Source: Pseudoxanthomonas winnipegensis
GTDB lineage: Bacteria; Pseudomonadota; Gammaproteobacteria; Xanthomonadales; Xanthomonadaceae
Length of the DNA stretch: 64,000 bases
NCBI RefSeq assembly: GCF_004283755.1
Contig: NZ_SHMH01000001.1
Span: forward strand, 434,001 to 498,000
Direction: 5' to 3'
Below are positions 32,793-45,049 of the stretch, piece after piece. The notes beneath the pieces were generated by a model, which made no database searches, had not been told where the DNA came from, and saw nothing but the letters and a program-made list of their open reading frames with translations. Each line of letters opens with the position of its first letter. Positions within the stretch are counted from its first letter, which is position 1. The translations under genes and the position numbers were made by a program.

Positions 32793-33674
32793 TCAGACCT
32801 TGCGCTTGGCGCGCGGATGCGCGCCGTCGTAGACCTTGGCCAGGTGCTGGAAGTCCAGGTGCGTATAGATCTGCGTGGTGGCGATGTCGGCATGGCCGAG
32901 CAGTTCCTGCACGCCGCGCAGGTCGCCGGAGGATTCGAGGATATGGCTGGCGAAGCTGTGCCGCAGCATGTGCGGATGCACGTGCTTGAACAGCCCCTGG
33001 CGCTGCGCCAGCTGCTGGATGCGCAGCTGCACGGCGCGCTGGGAGATCGTGCCGCCGCCGCGGCCGGGGAACACCGGCGCGGCGTCCTCGGCCGGCTTCT
33101 CCTCGCGCCAGGCCGCCAGCGCGGCGCGCGCGTGCGAGCCCACCGGCACGATGCGCTGCTTGCGGCCCTTGCCCAGCACGGTGACCACGCCGGAGGCCAG
33201 GTCCAGGTCGGACCAGCGCAGCGCGCACAGTTCGCTCAGGCGCAGCCCGGAGGAATAGAACAGTTCCAGCAACGCGCGATCGCGCAGGCCCAGCGGCGCA
33301 TCGGTCGGCACCTCGACCAGGCGCACGGCCTCGTCGGCGTCGAGCACCTTGGGCAGCTTGCGCGGCGCCTTGGGCGCGCGCAGTCCGGCCACGGGACTGG
33401 CGGCGATGCGCCCGTGCTTGAGCAGCCATAGATAGAAGCTGCGGCAGGCCGACAGCCGGCGCTGCAGACTGGTCGGCGCCAGCCCCTGGCGATGGCCGGC
33501 GGCGATGAAGGCCCGCAGCTGATCGGCCTGCAGCGCCTCGACCGGCGTGCCGTCCTGCGTCTGCGCGGCCCACTGGGTCAGCGCCGTCAGGTCCCGGCGA
33601 TAGGCGTCCAGCGTATGCGCCGAGACCTGGCGCTCGACGCGCAGGTGATCCAGGAAGGCCTCAACGGCGGACAT
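32793..33674 (-). CDS. xerC: Tyrosine recombinase XerC (chromosome dimer resolution)
   Basis: 293 residues. N-terminal SAM-like core-binding domain, then the catalytic domain with [11 protein letters not shown] (Arg), [10 protein letters not shown] (Lys hairpin), [12 protein letters not shown] (His-x-x-Arg) and TTQIYTHLD (Tyr nucleophile). It works with XerD at dif. The genome context dapF-DUF484-xerC is the standard gammaproteobacterial arrangement, which distinguishes it from the element's integrase. A small membrane-protein gene is inserted between DUF484 and xerC. Confidence 0.96.
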   Translation of the reverse strand: MSAVEAFLDHLRVERQVSAHTLDAYRRDLTALTQWAAQTQDGTPVEALQADQLRAFIAAGHRQGLAPTSLQRRLSACRSFYLWLLKHGRIAASPVAGLRAPKAPRKLPKVLDADEAVRLVEVPTDAPLGLRDRALLELFYSSGLRLSELCALRWSDLDLASGVVTVLGKGRKQRIVPVGSHARAALAAWREEKPAEDAAPVFPGRGGGTISQRAVQLRIQQLAQRQGLFKHVHPHMLRHSFASHILESSGDLRGVQELLGHADIATTQIYTHLDFQHLAKVYDGAHPRAKRKV

Positions 33675-33683
33675 GCCGCGGCC

Positions 33684-34061
33684 TCACTGCTGCATCCGAT
33701 GACGCAGCATGCGCTGCACCAGCCACAGGTAGCGCGCCGGCGCCTGCGGCAGCAGCGCCATCGCCACCGACAGCAGCAGCACCGCGGTGACCACCGCGGG
33801 CACCAGCAGCGCATCCACGTACAACCAGCCGGTGCTCATCGCGGCGCCGATCGCGAACAGGCCACGCGTGTGCGAGAGGTGTTCGCTGGAACAGCGCATG
33901 GCCGAGACCTGCGCGATCACCAGCAGCACGCAGGTCGCCGCGAGCGCGACGCCCCAGGTGCCCTGCGACACCGGATGGCGCCGCGCGTACACGCCGGTGG
34001 CCAACAGCGGCCATAGCCGGAAGATCGCCATGGACAGCATGACCCAGGCGCGGAAGAACAT
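33684..34061 (-). CDS. Small membrane protein, unknown function
   Basis: 125 residues with three to four hydrophobic segments (WVMLSMAIFRLWPLLATGV, VALAATCVLLVIAQVSAM, LLVPAVVTAVLLLSVAMALL). Lies between DUF484 and xerC on the same strand with short gaps (10 and 9 bp), so it is probably transcribed with them. No family recognised. Confidence 0.75.
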   Translation of the reverse strand: MFFRAWVMLSMAIFRLWPLLATGVYARRHPVSQGTWGVALAATCVLLVIAQVSAMRCSSEHLSHTRGLFAIGAAMSTGWLYVDALLVPAVVTAVLLLSVAMALLPQAPARYLWLVQRMLRHRMQQ

Positions 34062-34071
34062 CGCCCTCGCC

Positions 34072-34749
34072 CTAGGCGTCGAAGCGCTTCAACGCGGTGG
34101 TCAGCGCCTCGCCCATCATGCGCAGGAACAGCGTGCCCATGCCGGGGTAGAAGCGGTTGCCATCGCGGCTGCCGACGGCCACCAGGCCCACGCCGGGCAG
34201 CGGCAGCAGCGCCGAGGAACCGATCTCCTCGGCCTGGGCGGCGTAGAGCAGCGTGTTCTTCTGCGGCTGCAGGCGCCCGCACAGCGGCTCGCCATCGGCC
34301 AGGCAGTCGCGGAACGGGACCAGGTGCGAGCTGCCCTCGGCGATCGACTGCAGCCAGGGCGCGTCGGCCAGCGACTCCGGCAGCGGCGCGAAGATCACGA
34401 TCCGCACCAGGTCGCCCTGGAAATCCTCCTCCAGCGAGGCCGCCATCGCCGCCAGCGTGTCGGCGACGCTGGACTGGCGCATCAGCGCCAGGGTCAGCTG
34501 GTGCACGCGCACGGCCAGGCGCTCGTTCTCCAGCGCGTTGGCCGACAGTTCGCCCAGGCGGCGCGAGAGCTCGCGGTTCTTGTCGCGCAGCACCTCCAGC
34601 TGGTAGCTGGCCAGCGAGGCGGCCGGGCCCTTCTCGCGCGGCACCACCAGGGTCTGGGCCAGGTCCGGAAACTGCTGCAGGAAGCCCGGGTGCCGGCGCA
34701 GCCAGGCGGCCACCTCGTGGCTGCCGAGTTTCTCGTTGGTCTCGCTCAT
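34072..34749 (-). CDS. DUF484 family protein
   Basis: 225 residues. Family start [30 protein letters not shown], a coiled-coil (about 45-80), then a GAF-like domain. Found between dapF and xerC in many gammaproteobacteria; no biochemical function is established. It starts in an ATGA overlap with the dapF stop. Confidence 0.9.
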   Translation of the reverse strand: MSETNEKLGSHEVAAWLRRHPGFLQQFPDLAQTLVVPREKGPAASLASYQLEVLRDKNRELSRRLGELSANALENERLAVRVHQLTLALMRQSSVADTLAAMAASLEEDFQGDLVRIVIFAPLPESLADAPWLQSIAEGSSHLVPFRDCLADGEPLCGRLQPQKNTLLYAAQAEEIGSSALLPLPGVGLVAVGSRDGNRFYPGMGTLFLRMMGEALTTALKRFDA

Positions 34750-35597
34750 TGCGTCCATTCCCCTTCGAACACGAATGTCGCCGGCCCGGACATCACCACC
34801 TCGGCGGCATCGTCGGGCCAGTCGATCTGCAGGTCGCCGCCGGGCAGCGACACGGTGACGCTGCGCTCGACCAGGCCGGCGCGCATCAGCACCACCGCCG
34901 CCGCGCAGGCGCCGCTGCCGCAGGCCAGGGTTTCGCCGACGCCGCGCTCGAGCACGCGCAGTCCGATGCGCTGGCGGCTGATCACCTGGGCAAAGCCGAC
35001 GTTGACCGATTCGGGAAACGTCGCGCTGGCCTGCAGCGCCGGGCCCAGCTCGGCCACCGGGGCGCTGGCCACATCGGCCACCTGCACCACCGCATGCGGA
35101 TTGCCCATCGACACCGCGCCGAACACCACCGGCGCGCCGTCGATCCGCACCGAATAGCTCGGCTGCTCGCTGTCGAACCCGGCCAGCGGCACCTGCGCCG
35201 GCTGCCAGCGCGGCACGCCCATGGCCACGGCGAAGCCGGCCTCGGTGCGCTGCACGCGATGGGTACCGGCGGGACTGTCCATCTGGAAGGGCGCCTCGGC
35301 CCGGGCCAGGCCGGCACGCACCAGCCAGGCGGCGATGCAGCGCGCGCCGTTGCCGCACTGGCCCGAGAGCGAGCCATCGGCGTTCCAGATCCGGTACGAG
35401 GCGACCGAGCCTTCGGCCCGCGGCGCCTCGATGGTCAGCAGCTGGTCGCAGCCCACGCCGCGATGGCGGTCGGCCAGGTGCGCGGCCAGGGCCGCGTCCG
35501 GCGCGGGGCGTCCGCCGCGCAGGTCGAGCACGACGAAGTCGTTGCCCGCCCCATGCATCTTGGAAAACCGCAGCGGTGCGGTGTCAGGGCTTGCCAT
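34746..35597 (-). CDS. dapF: Diaminopimelate epimerase DapF
   Basis: Converts LL- to meso-diaminopimelate, the precursor of lysine and of the peptidoglycan cross-link. 283 residues, with the two catalytic cysteines in [10 protein letters not shown] and [11 protein letters not shown]. The start at 35597 gives the conserved [16 protein letters not shown]; an Arg/Pro-rich upstream extension is rejected. Overlaps the lipoprotein gene by 14 bp and DUF484 by 4 bp. Confidence 0.96.
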   Translation of the reverse strand: MASPDTAPLRFSKMHGAGNDFVVLDLRGGRPAPDAALAAHLADRHRGVGCDQLLTIEAPRAEGSVASYRIWNADGSLSGQCGNGARCIAAWLVRAGLARAEAPFQMDSPAGTHRVQRTEAGFAVAMGVPRWQPAQVPLAGFDSEQPSYSVRIDGAPVVFGAVSMGNPHAVVQVADVASAPVAELGPALQASATFPESVNVGFAQVISRQRIGLRVLERGVGETLACGSGACAAAVVLMRAGLVERSVTVSLPGGDLQIDWPDDAAEVVMSGPATFVFEGEWTQ

Positions 35598-35832
35598 TGC
35601 CACTGCCCTGGTCGATGGCCTGGGTGGCGGCATCGTCCTGCGGGCTCGGTGCGGAGGTGGGTTCCTGCGGCTTGACCTGCACCGGCGGCGCGCCGGTCTG
35701 GGTCTTGGGCGCCGGGGCGGGCTGCTGCACCGGCGTGGGCCGCTCCGGCAGCACCAGCGGACCCTTGTTGCCACAGGCCGACAGCGCCAGCAGCACGGCG
35801 CTTACGAGCGCGATTCGCGATACGGTCTTCAT
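35584..35832 (-). CDS. lptM: LptM-like small lipoprotein (YifL family)
   Basis: 82 residues. The lipobox LSAC follows a 29-residue signal, and the mature N-terminus [11 protein letters not shown] matches LptM, which assists LptD maturation in the outer membrane. The rest is Pro/Gln-rich. It is upstream of dapF, as in E. coli yifL-dapF. The annotation rests on the short N-terminal motif and the context. Confidence 0.82.
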   Translation of the reverse strand: MKTVSRIALVSAVLLALSACGNKGPLVLPERPTPVQQPAPAPKTQTGAPPVQVKPQEPTSAPSPQDDAATQAIDQGSGNGKP

Positions 35833-35896
35833 GGCTTGAGTATAGCGATTGCCGGCGCACAACCGCCGGCGCGGGCCGCGCGCGATCAGCGCCGCG

Positions 35897-36358
35897 TCAC
35901 GGCGCGGGCGGCGGCTCGGGCCGCTGCCACATCCAAAGCACCACCGCCGACAGGCAGGCCACCGGAATGGCCGACAGCCACCAGTGCGCCGGCGTCAGCC
36001 AGGCCATCGCGGTCACGGTGAACGCGGCGCTGGCCAGCATGGTCCAGCTCGCCAGCCACTTGGCCCGGCGCGGGATCGCCCCGTGCGCCTGCCAGTCGTG
36101 GATCAGCGGGCCGAAGTGCCGATGCGACAGCAGGGCACGGTGCAGGCGCTCGGACCCGCGCGAGGCGGCGAAGGCCGCGATCAGGATGAACACCGTGGTC
36201 GGCATCACCGGCAGGAACAGCCCGATCAGGCCCAGCAGCAGGCTGGTCCAGGCCAGCAGCCACCAGGCCCAGCGAAAGCGGCTGGGGGGCGGCGTCAGTT
36301 CCGGCGGCAGGGGCGTGTCCACCTGCGTATTGTCGCCCGCCGCGCGTGTAGGCGGCAT
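35897..36358 (-). CDS. DUF454 (YbaN-like) inner-membrane protein
   Basis: About 153 residues. Family motif LLGLIGLFLPVMPTTVFILIAAFAASRGSERLH, then HWxxxGAIPRRAKW and a further membrane segment. It was called from ATG 36358; ATG 36415 is also in frame, and neither has a clear ribosome site. Function unknown. Confidence 0.8.
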   Translation of the reverse strand: MPPTRAAGDNTQVDTPLPPELTPPPSRFRWAWWLLAWTSLLLGLIGLFLPVMPTTVFILIAAFAASRGSERLHRALLSHRHFGPLIHDWQAHGAIPRRAKWLASWTMLASAAFTVTAMAWLTPAHWWLSAIPVACLSAVVLWMWQRPEPPPAP

Positions 36359-36463
36359 CGCGAAAGGCGCACGCTGCGTTGCAGGCCCCGCCGATGTCCC
36401 CATGGGCGGGAACATCGGTGCGCCGGGTCGGCCGGGGCGGGTCAACCCCGGGTCGGGGGGCGC

Positions 36464-38593
36464 TCAGTGCTGCTGGGTGACGCCCAGCTGGTCGAGCATG
36501 AAGGCGTAGTACTCGGACATTTCCTGGTAGCGGCGGAAACGGCCGGACTTGCCGCCGTGGCCGGCTTCCATGTTGGTGCGGAACACCACCGGCTGCTTGC
36601 CGGTGTCCAGATCGCGCAGGCGCGCCACGTACTTGGCCGGTTCCCAGTACTGCACCTGCGAGTCCCACAGCCCGGTGCCGACGAACATCGCCGGGTAGGC
36701 CCGCTTCTTCAGATTGTCGTAGGGTGAGTAGGTGACGATGTAGTCGTAGAACTCGCGCTTCTCCGGGTTGCCCCACTCGTCGTATTCGTTGGTGGTCAGC
36801 GGGATGCTCGGGTCGAGCATGGTGGTGACCACGTCCACGAACGGCACCTGCGAGATGATCACGCGGTAGTCGTCCGGCGCCATGTTGGTGATCGCGCCCA
36901 TCAGCAGGCCGCCGGCGCTGCCGCCCATGGCCGCGACGCGGTCCTTGGCTACGTAACCCTGCTTGACCAGCGCCTCGGTGACGTCGATGAAGTCGGTGAA
37001 GGTGTTCTTCTTCTTGAGCAGCTTGCCGTTGTCGTACCAGGCCCGGCCCATCTCCTCGCCGCCGCGGATGTGGGCGATGGCGTAGACCATGCCGCGATCG
37101 AGCAGGCTCACCACCGGGCCGGAGAAGCCAGGATCCATCGACATCCCGTAGCTGCCGTAGCCGTACTGCAGCAGCGCGGCGGTGCCGTCCTTCTTGAAGC
37201 CCTTCTTGTAGACCAGCGACACCGGCACCTTGGTGCCGTCGCGCGCGGTCACCCACAGCCGCTCGGTGGTGTACTTGGCCGGGTCGTAGCCCAGCACCGG
37301 CTGCTGCTTGAGCAGGCGGCGCTCGCCGGTGACGGTATTGAGCTCGTAGGTCGTGGCCGGCGTGGTCAGCGAGGTATAGCTGTAGCGCAGCCACGGCGTG
37401 TCGTGCTCGGGGTTGGCGTCCAAGCCCATCGAATAGGCCGGCTCATCGGCCTGGACATAGGAGGACTTGCCGTCCTTGCCCAGCAGCCGGATGCGCTCCA
37501 GCCCTTCCGAGCGCTCGCCGATCGCGGTGAAGCCGTCAAACAGCTCGAAGCCGTCGATGTAGACGCTGTCGCTGTGCGCGATCCAGTCCTTCCAGTCCTT
37601 GCGCGCGGTGGCGCCGTCGGCGGCGGTCACGATCTTGAAGTTGGTCGCGCCGTCGGCATTGGTGCGGATCACCCAGCGGCCGTTGAAATGGTCGGCGTCG
37701 TATTCCACATCGCGCGCACGCGGCGCCAGCACGGTGAAGGCCTGCGGATCGGCCGCCGGCGCGTAGCGCTCCTCGCTGGAGACCGTGCTGTGCACGCCGA
37801 TGGTGATGTACTTGTCGTCGCGGGTGCGGCCCAGGCCCATGTAGAAGCTGTCGTCGTGCTCCTCGTAGACCAGCGTGTCCTGCGCCACGGGGGTGCCCAG
37901 CACGTGCTTCTTCACGCGCACGGTCAGCAGCGTCTCCGGGTCGTTCTCGACGTAGAACAGGGTCTTGTTGTCGTCGGCCCAGACCACGTCGGGCGACACG
38001 CCCGGGATCTGGTCCGGCAGCACCTGGCCGGTGCTCAGGTCCTTGAAGCGGATCGTGTACTGGCGCCGGCCGACCGCGTCGTCGGCATAGGCCAGCAGAC
38101 GGTTGTCCTGGCTGACCTCCCAGGTGCCGACGCTGTAATAGCCCTTGCCGTCGGCCAGCGCGTTGACGTCCAGCATCACCTCTTCCGGCGCCTCCATGCT
38201 GCCCTTGCGGCGGGCGTGCACGGGATAGTCCTTGCCGGTCTCGAAACGCGTGTAGTACCAGTAGCCGCGCTCGCGGTACGGCACCGAGGCGTCGTCCTGC
38301 TTGATGCGCGCGACGATCTCCTTGTACAGCGTGTCCTGCAGCGGCTTGAGCGGCGCCAGCACCGCATCGGCGTAGGCGTTCTCGGCCTTGAGGTAGTCGA
38401 GCATCTGCGGGTTGGTGCGCGTATCGTCGCGCAGCCAGTAGTACTCGTCCTGACGCTGCGCGCCGAACGGCGCGGTGACCACGTGCGGCTTCTTGGCCAC
38501 GTCCGGCGGCGTGGCCTGGGTGGCGGCGAGGGTCGAGGGAATGGAAGTGCTCATCAGCAGGGTCGCGGCCAGCAGGGCGGGAAGGGGCTTCAT
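36464..38593 (-). CDS. ptrB: Oligopeptidase B (S9A serine peptidase), secreted form
   Basis: 709 residues. Signal-like start (PALLAATLLMSTSIPSTLAA), a beta-propeller (about 60-430) and the alpha/beta hydrolase domain. Active serine in MGGSAGGLLMG, aspartate likely in the DSQVQYWEP segment, histidine in EAGHGGKSGR. Such enzymes cut after Arg/Lys in peptides below about 30 residues. The leader suggests periplasmic export, unlike cytoplasmic E. coli PtrB. Confidence 0.92.
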   Translation of the reverse strand: MKPLPALLAATLLMSTSIPSTLAATQATPPDVAKKPHVVTAPFGAQRQDEYYWLRDDTRTNPQMLDYLKAENAYADAVLAPLKPLQDTLYKEIVARIKQDDASVPYRERGYWYYTRFETGKDYPVHARRKGSMEAPEEVMLDVNALADGKGYYSVGTWEVSQDNRLLAYADDAVGRRQYTIRFKDLSTGQVLPDQIPGVSPDVVWADDNKTLFYVENDPETLLTVRVKKHVLGTPVAQDTLVYEEHDDSFYMGLGRTRDDKYITIGVHSTVSSEERYAPAADPQAFTVLAPRARDVEYDADHFNGRWVIRTNADGATNFKIVTAADGATARKDWKDWIAHSDSVYIDGFELFDGFTAIGERSEGLERIRLLGKDGKSSYVQADEPAYSMGLDANPEHDTPWLRYSYTSLTTPATTYELNTVTGERRLLKQQPVLGYDPAKYTTERLWVTARDGTKVPVSLVYKKGFKKDGTAALLQYGYGSYGMSMDPGFSGPVVSLLDRGMVYAIAHIRGGEEMGRAWYDNGKLLKKKNTFTDFIDVTEALVKQGYVAKDRVAAMGGSAGGLLMGAITNMAPDDYRVIISQVPFVDVVTTMLDPSIPLTTNEYDEWGNPEKREFYDYIVTYSPYDNLKKRAYPAMFVGTGLWDSQVQYWEPAKYVARLRDLDTGKQPVVFRTNMEAGHGGKSGRFRRYQEMSEYYAFMLDQLGVTQQH

Positions 38594-38680
38594 GGATAGG
38601 TCCGTCTGGATCGGGTTGCAAGGGCCGGACGCGGGCGCCGCGCATCCTGCGGCGCCCGCGCCCTGCGTCGGCGGCTCACG

Positions 38681-40801
38681 TCACTGGCTCAGCTGTTCCC
38701 ACAGGAAGGTGTAGGCCAGCGCGTTCATGTGCGCGGACTGGGCGTTGTTGGCCGCGCCGCCGTGGCCGCCCTCGATGTTCTCGTAGTAGCGCACGTTCTT
38801 ACCGGCGTCGAGCATCTTGGCCGCCATCTTGCGCGCGTGACCGGGATGGACGCGGTCGTCGCGGGTGGAGGTCAGGAACAGCGTCGGCGGGTAGTCCTTG
38901 CCCGCATCGAACAGGTGATACGGCGAGAAGGTCTTGATGTAGTCCCAGTCGGCCGTGTCCGGGTTGCCGTACTCGGCCATCCACGAGGCGCCGGCCAGCA
39001 GGTGGCTGTAGCGCTTCATGTCCAGCAGCGGCACCTGCACCACGATCGCGCCGAACAGCTGCGGATACTGGGTCAGCATGTTGCCCATCAGCAGGCCGCC
39101 GTTGCTGCCGCCCATCGCGCCCAGGTGGGCGGGCGAGGTGATCTTGCGCGCGGCCAGGTCCTGGGCCACCGCGGCGAAATCCTCATAGGCCTTGTGCCGG
39201 TTGGCCTTGAGCGCGGCCTGGTGCCAGCGCGGGCCGTATTCGCCGCCGCCGCGGATGTTGGCCACCGCGTACACGCCGCCCTTCTCCAGCCAGCCCTTGC
39301 CGATGCCGCCGGAATAGCCGGGCGTCATCGAGATCTCGAAGCCGCCATAGCCGTACAGCAGGGTCGGCGCGCGGCCGTCGTACTTCAGGTCCTTGGGCCG
39401 CACCAGGAAGTACGGCACGCGCGTGCCGTCCTTGGAGGTGGCGAAGTGCTGCTCGATCACATCGCGCGAGGCGTCGAAGAACGTCGGCATCGTCTTCAGC
39501 GGCGCCAGCGCGGCCGTCGGCGCGTTGGCGTCGGCCAGCATCAGCGTGGTCGGCGTCAGGTAGTCGGTGACGGTCAGCCACAGCGCGTCGGAGTCGTCGC
39601 CGTCCACGGCGCTGGCGCCGATCGCGCCGAAGGCCGAGTCGCCCACCTTCAGCGGCGTGGACACCCACTTGCCCTCGGCGTGGGTCAGCACGCTGAGGCG
39701 GTTCTTGACGTCCTGCATGACGTTGAGGACGACGTGGTGCCGGGTGAAGGTGACCCCGGCCAGCGAGGTCGTGTCGGTCGGCTCGAACAGCACCTCGAAG
39801 TCGCGCTTGCCGGCCATGAAGTCGTCGAAGCGCGCGACCAGCAGCGAGCCGGCCTTGTAGGTCTTGCCGCCGACGGTCCAGGGCTCGCGCAGTTCCAGCG
39901 CCAGCCATTCGCGCTGCACGGTCTTCTGCGCCGAGTTGGGCGCATCGATCTTGGTCAGTGCGTCATCCTTGCCGCGCAGATAGAGCTCGTCGTTGTAGAA
40001 GGCGATGGTGCGGGTGACGAAGTCGCGCTCGAAGCCCGGCGTCGCGTCATGCGCGGCCGCGATGTACATGTCCTCCGGCTTGCCCTCGTAGACGAGCTTG
40101 GCCGAAGCCAGCGGCGTGCCGCGCTTCCATTCCTTGACGACGCGCGGATAGCCCGAAGTGGTCAGGCTGCCGTCGCCGAAATCGGTGTAGACATAGACGG
40201 TGTCGGCATCGATCCAGCCCAGGCCGCCCTTGGCCGCCGGCCGGTAGAAGCCGTCCTTGACCCAGGTCTTGGTGGTCAGGTCGAACTCGCGGGTCACGTC
40301 GGCATCCGAGCCGCCGCGCGAGAGCGCGATCAGGCAGCGGGTGTAGTCGGGCTTGCGACATTCGGCGCCGTGCCAGACCCAGGTCTCGTGCTCGGCGGCG
40401 TTGAGCGCGTCGAGGTCCAGCACGGTCTCCCAGGTGGGATTGGGCTTGCGGTACTCGGCCAGCGTGGTGCGGCGCCAGACGCCGCGCGCGTGGTCCTTGT
40501 CCTTCCACAGGTTGTAGTAGTAGTCGCCGATCTTGCTGACGTAGGGGATCTTGGCGTCCGAGTCCAGGATCGCGCGGATCTGCCCTTCCAGCTGCTTGAA
40601 CTGCGGCGTGCCGGCAAGCTGCGCCTCGGTGACCGCGTTGTGCTCCTTGACCCAGGCCAGCGGCCGGGCGCCTTCGACCTCTTCCATCCACTGGTAGGGG
40701 TCGTTGTCCACGGGGGTCTCCTGGGCATGGGCGCTGGCGGCGGCGAGGCCTGCGACCAGGGCAAGGGCGAATCGGTTCAAGGCGGGCTCCGTACGAGGCA
40801 T
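38681..40801 (-). CDS. Prolyl oligopeptidase family protein (S9A), secreted
   Basis: 706 residues, with a signal peptide (ALVAGLAAASAHA) and propeller plus hydrolase domains (NDPYQWMEEVEG at the start of the mature part). Ser in MGGSNGGLLMG, Asp in TSTRDDRVHPGHA, His in EGGHGG. It is about 90 bp from oligopeptidase B in the same direction. The pair probably share a role in periplasmic peptide breakdown; specificity (post-proline) is inferred from family. Confidence 0.9.
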   Translation of the reverse strand: MPRTEPALNRFALALVAGLAAASAHAQETPVDNDPYQWMEEVEGARPLAWVKEHNAVTEAQLAGTPQFKQLEGQIRAILDSDAKIPYVSKIGDYYYNLWKDKDHARGVWRRTTLAEYRKPNPTWETVLDLDALNAAEHETWVWHGAECRKPDYTRCLIALSRGGSDADVTREFDLTTKTWVKDGFYRPAAKGGLGWIDADTVYVYTDFGDGSLTTSGYPRVVKEWKRGTPLASAKLVYEGKPEDMYIAAAHDATPGFERDFVTRTIAFYNDELYLRGKDDALTKIDAPNSAQKTVQREWLALELREPWTVGGKTYKAGSLLVARFDDFMAGKRDFEVLFEPTDTTSLAGVTFTRHHVVLNVMQDVKNRLSVLTHAEGKWVSTPLKVGDSAFGAIGASAVDGDDSDALWLTVTDYLTPTTLMLADANAPTAALAPLKTMPTFFDASRDVIEQHFATSKDGTRVPYFLVRPKDLKYDGRAPTLLYGYGGFEISMTPGYSGGIGKGWLEKGGVYAVANIRGGGEYGPRWHQAALKANRHKAYEDFAAVAQDLAARKITSPAHLGAMGGSNGGLLMGNMLTQYPQLFGAIVVQVPLLDMKRYSHLLAGASWMAEYGNPDTADWDYIKTFSPYHLFDAGKDYPPTLFLTSTRDDRVHPGHARKMAAKMLDAGKNVRYYENIEGGHGGAANNAQSAHMNALAYTFLWEQLSQ

Positions 40802-40854
40802 TGCAGCCGCCGCACGCTAGCACAGCCCTCGCGGTGCCCTGCCCGTGCCGAAGG

Positions 40855-41193
40855 TCAGGCCACGCGGGCGGGCGAGCGGCTGCGTGACCCGATGGTCATC
40901 GAGCGGCGGCGGCGGGCCTGCTGACCGCCGCGCCGCCGCCGCGGCACCGCATCGATGGCCGGAGGCGCCGGCGCGGGCCAGGACGGCAGGCGGAAGCGGT
41001 GCAGCGACCACCACGCCACCAGCGGCAGGCCGGCCAGCCACAGCGGGGTCCAGCCCAGGGCCTCGGTCGATCCGCGCGCGGCCGGCAGCAGGACCACCAG
41101 GGCCAGGCCGGTCAGCGCGATCGTGCTCAGGGTCAGCTCCAGGCGGGGATCGGCGTGGGAAGCGGTGCGGGCAGCGTGCGAAACGTGGGCCAT
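40855..41193 (-). CDS. Small membrane protein with basic tail, unknown
   Basis: 112 residues with two hydrophobic segments (LTLSTIALTGLALVVLLPAA and LGWTPLWLAGLPLVAWWSLH) and an Arg-rich C-terminus (RRRRGGQQARRRRS). The ATG at 41193 is the first after an Arg-rich upstream frame; the coding case rests on the paired helices only. Confidence 0.6.
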   Translation of the reverse strand: MAHVSHAARTASHADPRLELTLSTIALTGLALVVLLPAARGSTEALGWTPLWLAGLPLVAWWSLHRFRLPSWPAPAPPAIDAVPRRRRGGQQARRRRSMTIGSRSRSPARVA

Positions 41194-41308
41194 GGCGGTG
41201 CGTCCGGTCGGAGGTGGAAGCGCAGGCTGCCCGCGCCCCTTCTCACCGGTTGCGACCGCGGCGCGGGCGAACGCGGCCTTGACGCCGGCCGGCCTAGCCT
41301 GCTCGCCG

Positions 41309-41920
41309 ATGCCCGCCCTGCCGACCATCGCCTCGCCCCGGAAGCGCCGCCACCTGCTGGCCCTGGCGCTGCTGCCCCTGATCGCCGCCTGCGGGACCGT
41401 GCCCATGCCGACCACAAGTACCGACGCCGCCCCGCCGATCGACCTGCCGCGCTTCATGGGCGCCTGGCATGTGATCGCCCATGTGCCCTACTTCGGCGAG
41501 CGCGGCCATGTCGCCAGCCGCGACGAGTACCGGCTCAAGCCCGGCGGCGGCATCGCGGTGCATTACGTCTATCAGGAAGGCTTCGGCGAGCCGGTCAAGA
41601 CCCTGGACTCGCGCGCCACGGTCAAGGCCGGCACCGGCAACCGGCGCTGGACGACCTGGTTCTTCGGCGTGATCCCGACCAAGTACCGCATCCTGGAGAC
41701 CGCGCCGGACTACTCCTGGGCGCTGGTCGACTATCCGGGCCGCGACCTGGCCTGGATCTTCTCGCGCACCGCCGACCTGCCCGATGCGCAGTACGCCGAC
41801 CTGGTGGCCCGAATGCGCACCCACGGCGTGGACACGGGCAAGCTGATCCGCGTGCCGCAGCTGGCCGAGCAGGAAGGCAAGCCGGGCTTCGCGCCGGCGA
41901 AGAAGCCGCAGGCGCGCTAG
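41309..41920 (+). CDS. blc: Lipocalin-family outer-membrane lipoprotein (Blc-like)
   Basis: 203 residues. Lipoprotein signal with LIAACGT, then the lipocalin signature FMGAWHVIAHVPYF, strands YRLKPGGGIAVHY, TKYRILE and DYSWALVDYPGRDLAWIFSR. Bacterial lipocalins bind lysophospholipids and act in envelope stress. Terminal Pro/Lys-rich tail. Not in an operon. Confidence 0.9.
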   Translation: MPALPTIASPRKRRHLLALALLPLIAACGTVPMPTTSTDAAPPIDLPRFMGAWHVIAHVPYFGERGHVASRDEYRLKPGGGIAVHYVYQEGFGEPVKTLDSRATVKAGTGNRRWTTWFFGVIPTKYRILETAPDYSWALVDYPGRDLAWIFSRTADLPDAQYADLVARMRTHGVDTGKLIRVPQLAEQEGKPGFAPAKKPQAR

Positions 41921-41955
41921 CACGCGCTCCGGTCTCGCAGTGCCGCCGCTGTTCT

Positions 41956-42029
41956 GTAGAGCGGAGCTTGCTCCGCTGTGGCTCTCCCGATGATCCGAAC
42001 GAAGAGCAGCGGAGCAAGCTCCGCTCTAC
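41956..42029. repeat. GTAG-type palindrome pair, copy 3
   Basis: 23-bp units at 41956-41978 and 42007-42029 in inverted orientation with the same 28-bp spacer length as copies 1 and 2; only a few bases differ. Confidence 0.88.
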
Positions 42030-42078
42030 AGGGTGCGTGGTCCGGATCATGCGAGTGCCGCGGTGCCCGGAACGAGAA

Positions 42079-42104
42079 AAGCCCGGATGGCGACATCCGG
42101 GCTT
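42079..42104. terminator. Rho-independent terminator of secA
   Basis: Perfect 11-bp stem AAGCCCGGATG / CATCCGGGCTT with loop GCGA. Read on the minus strand, a TTTT run follows, 30 bp past the secA stop. On the plus strand it also ends CTTCTTCGTTTT, so it may act both ways. Confidence 0.85.
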
Positions 42105-42133
42105 CTTCGTTTTCACCAGGTGCTGGGCCTGGA

Positions 42134-44881
<2,748 letters not shown>

Positions 44882-45049
44882 GAAGAAGAACCGGAATGGG
44901 AAGGAGCGTCGGCACCACCGCTGGCCTCTTTGCTTCCCCAAGGCCGGATGCCGAAAAACGCAACGCGGGCGCAAGGCGCCCCGTCACGAGAACACGACAT
45001 TGTAGCTTGGGGCGCCGCTGATCGAATCAAGGCGCCCCGCGGAGGCGCC

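Noticed and set aside
30350..33674. xerC as the element's integrase
   Set aside because: xerC lies outside the right repeat and in the conserved dapF-DUF484-xerC context; the 529-residue recombinase is the integrase.
36464..40801. The two S9 peptidases as a recent duplication
   Set aside because: They differ throughout, outside the catalytic motifs; they are distinct subfamilies (oligopeptidase B and prolyl oligopeptidase).
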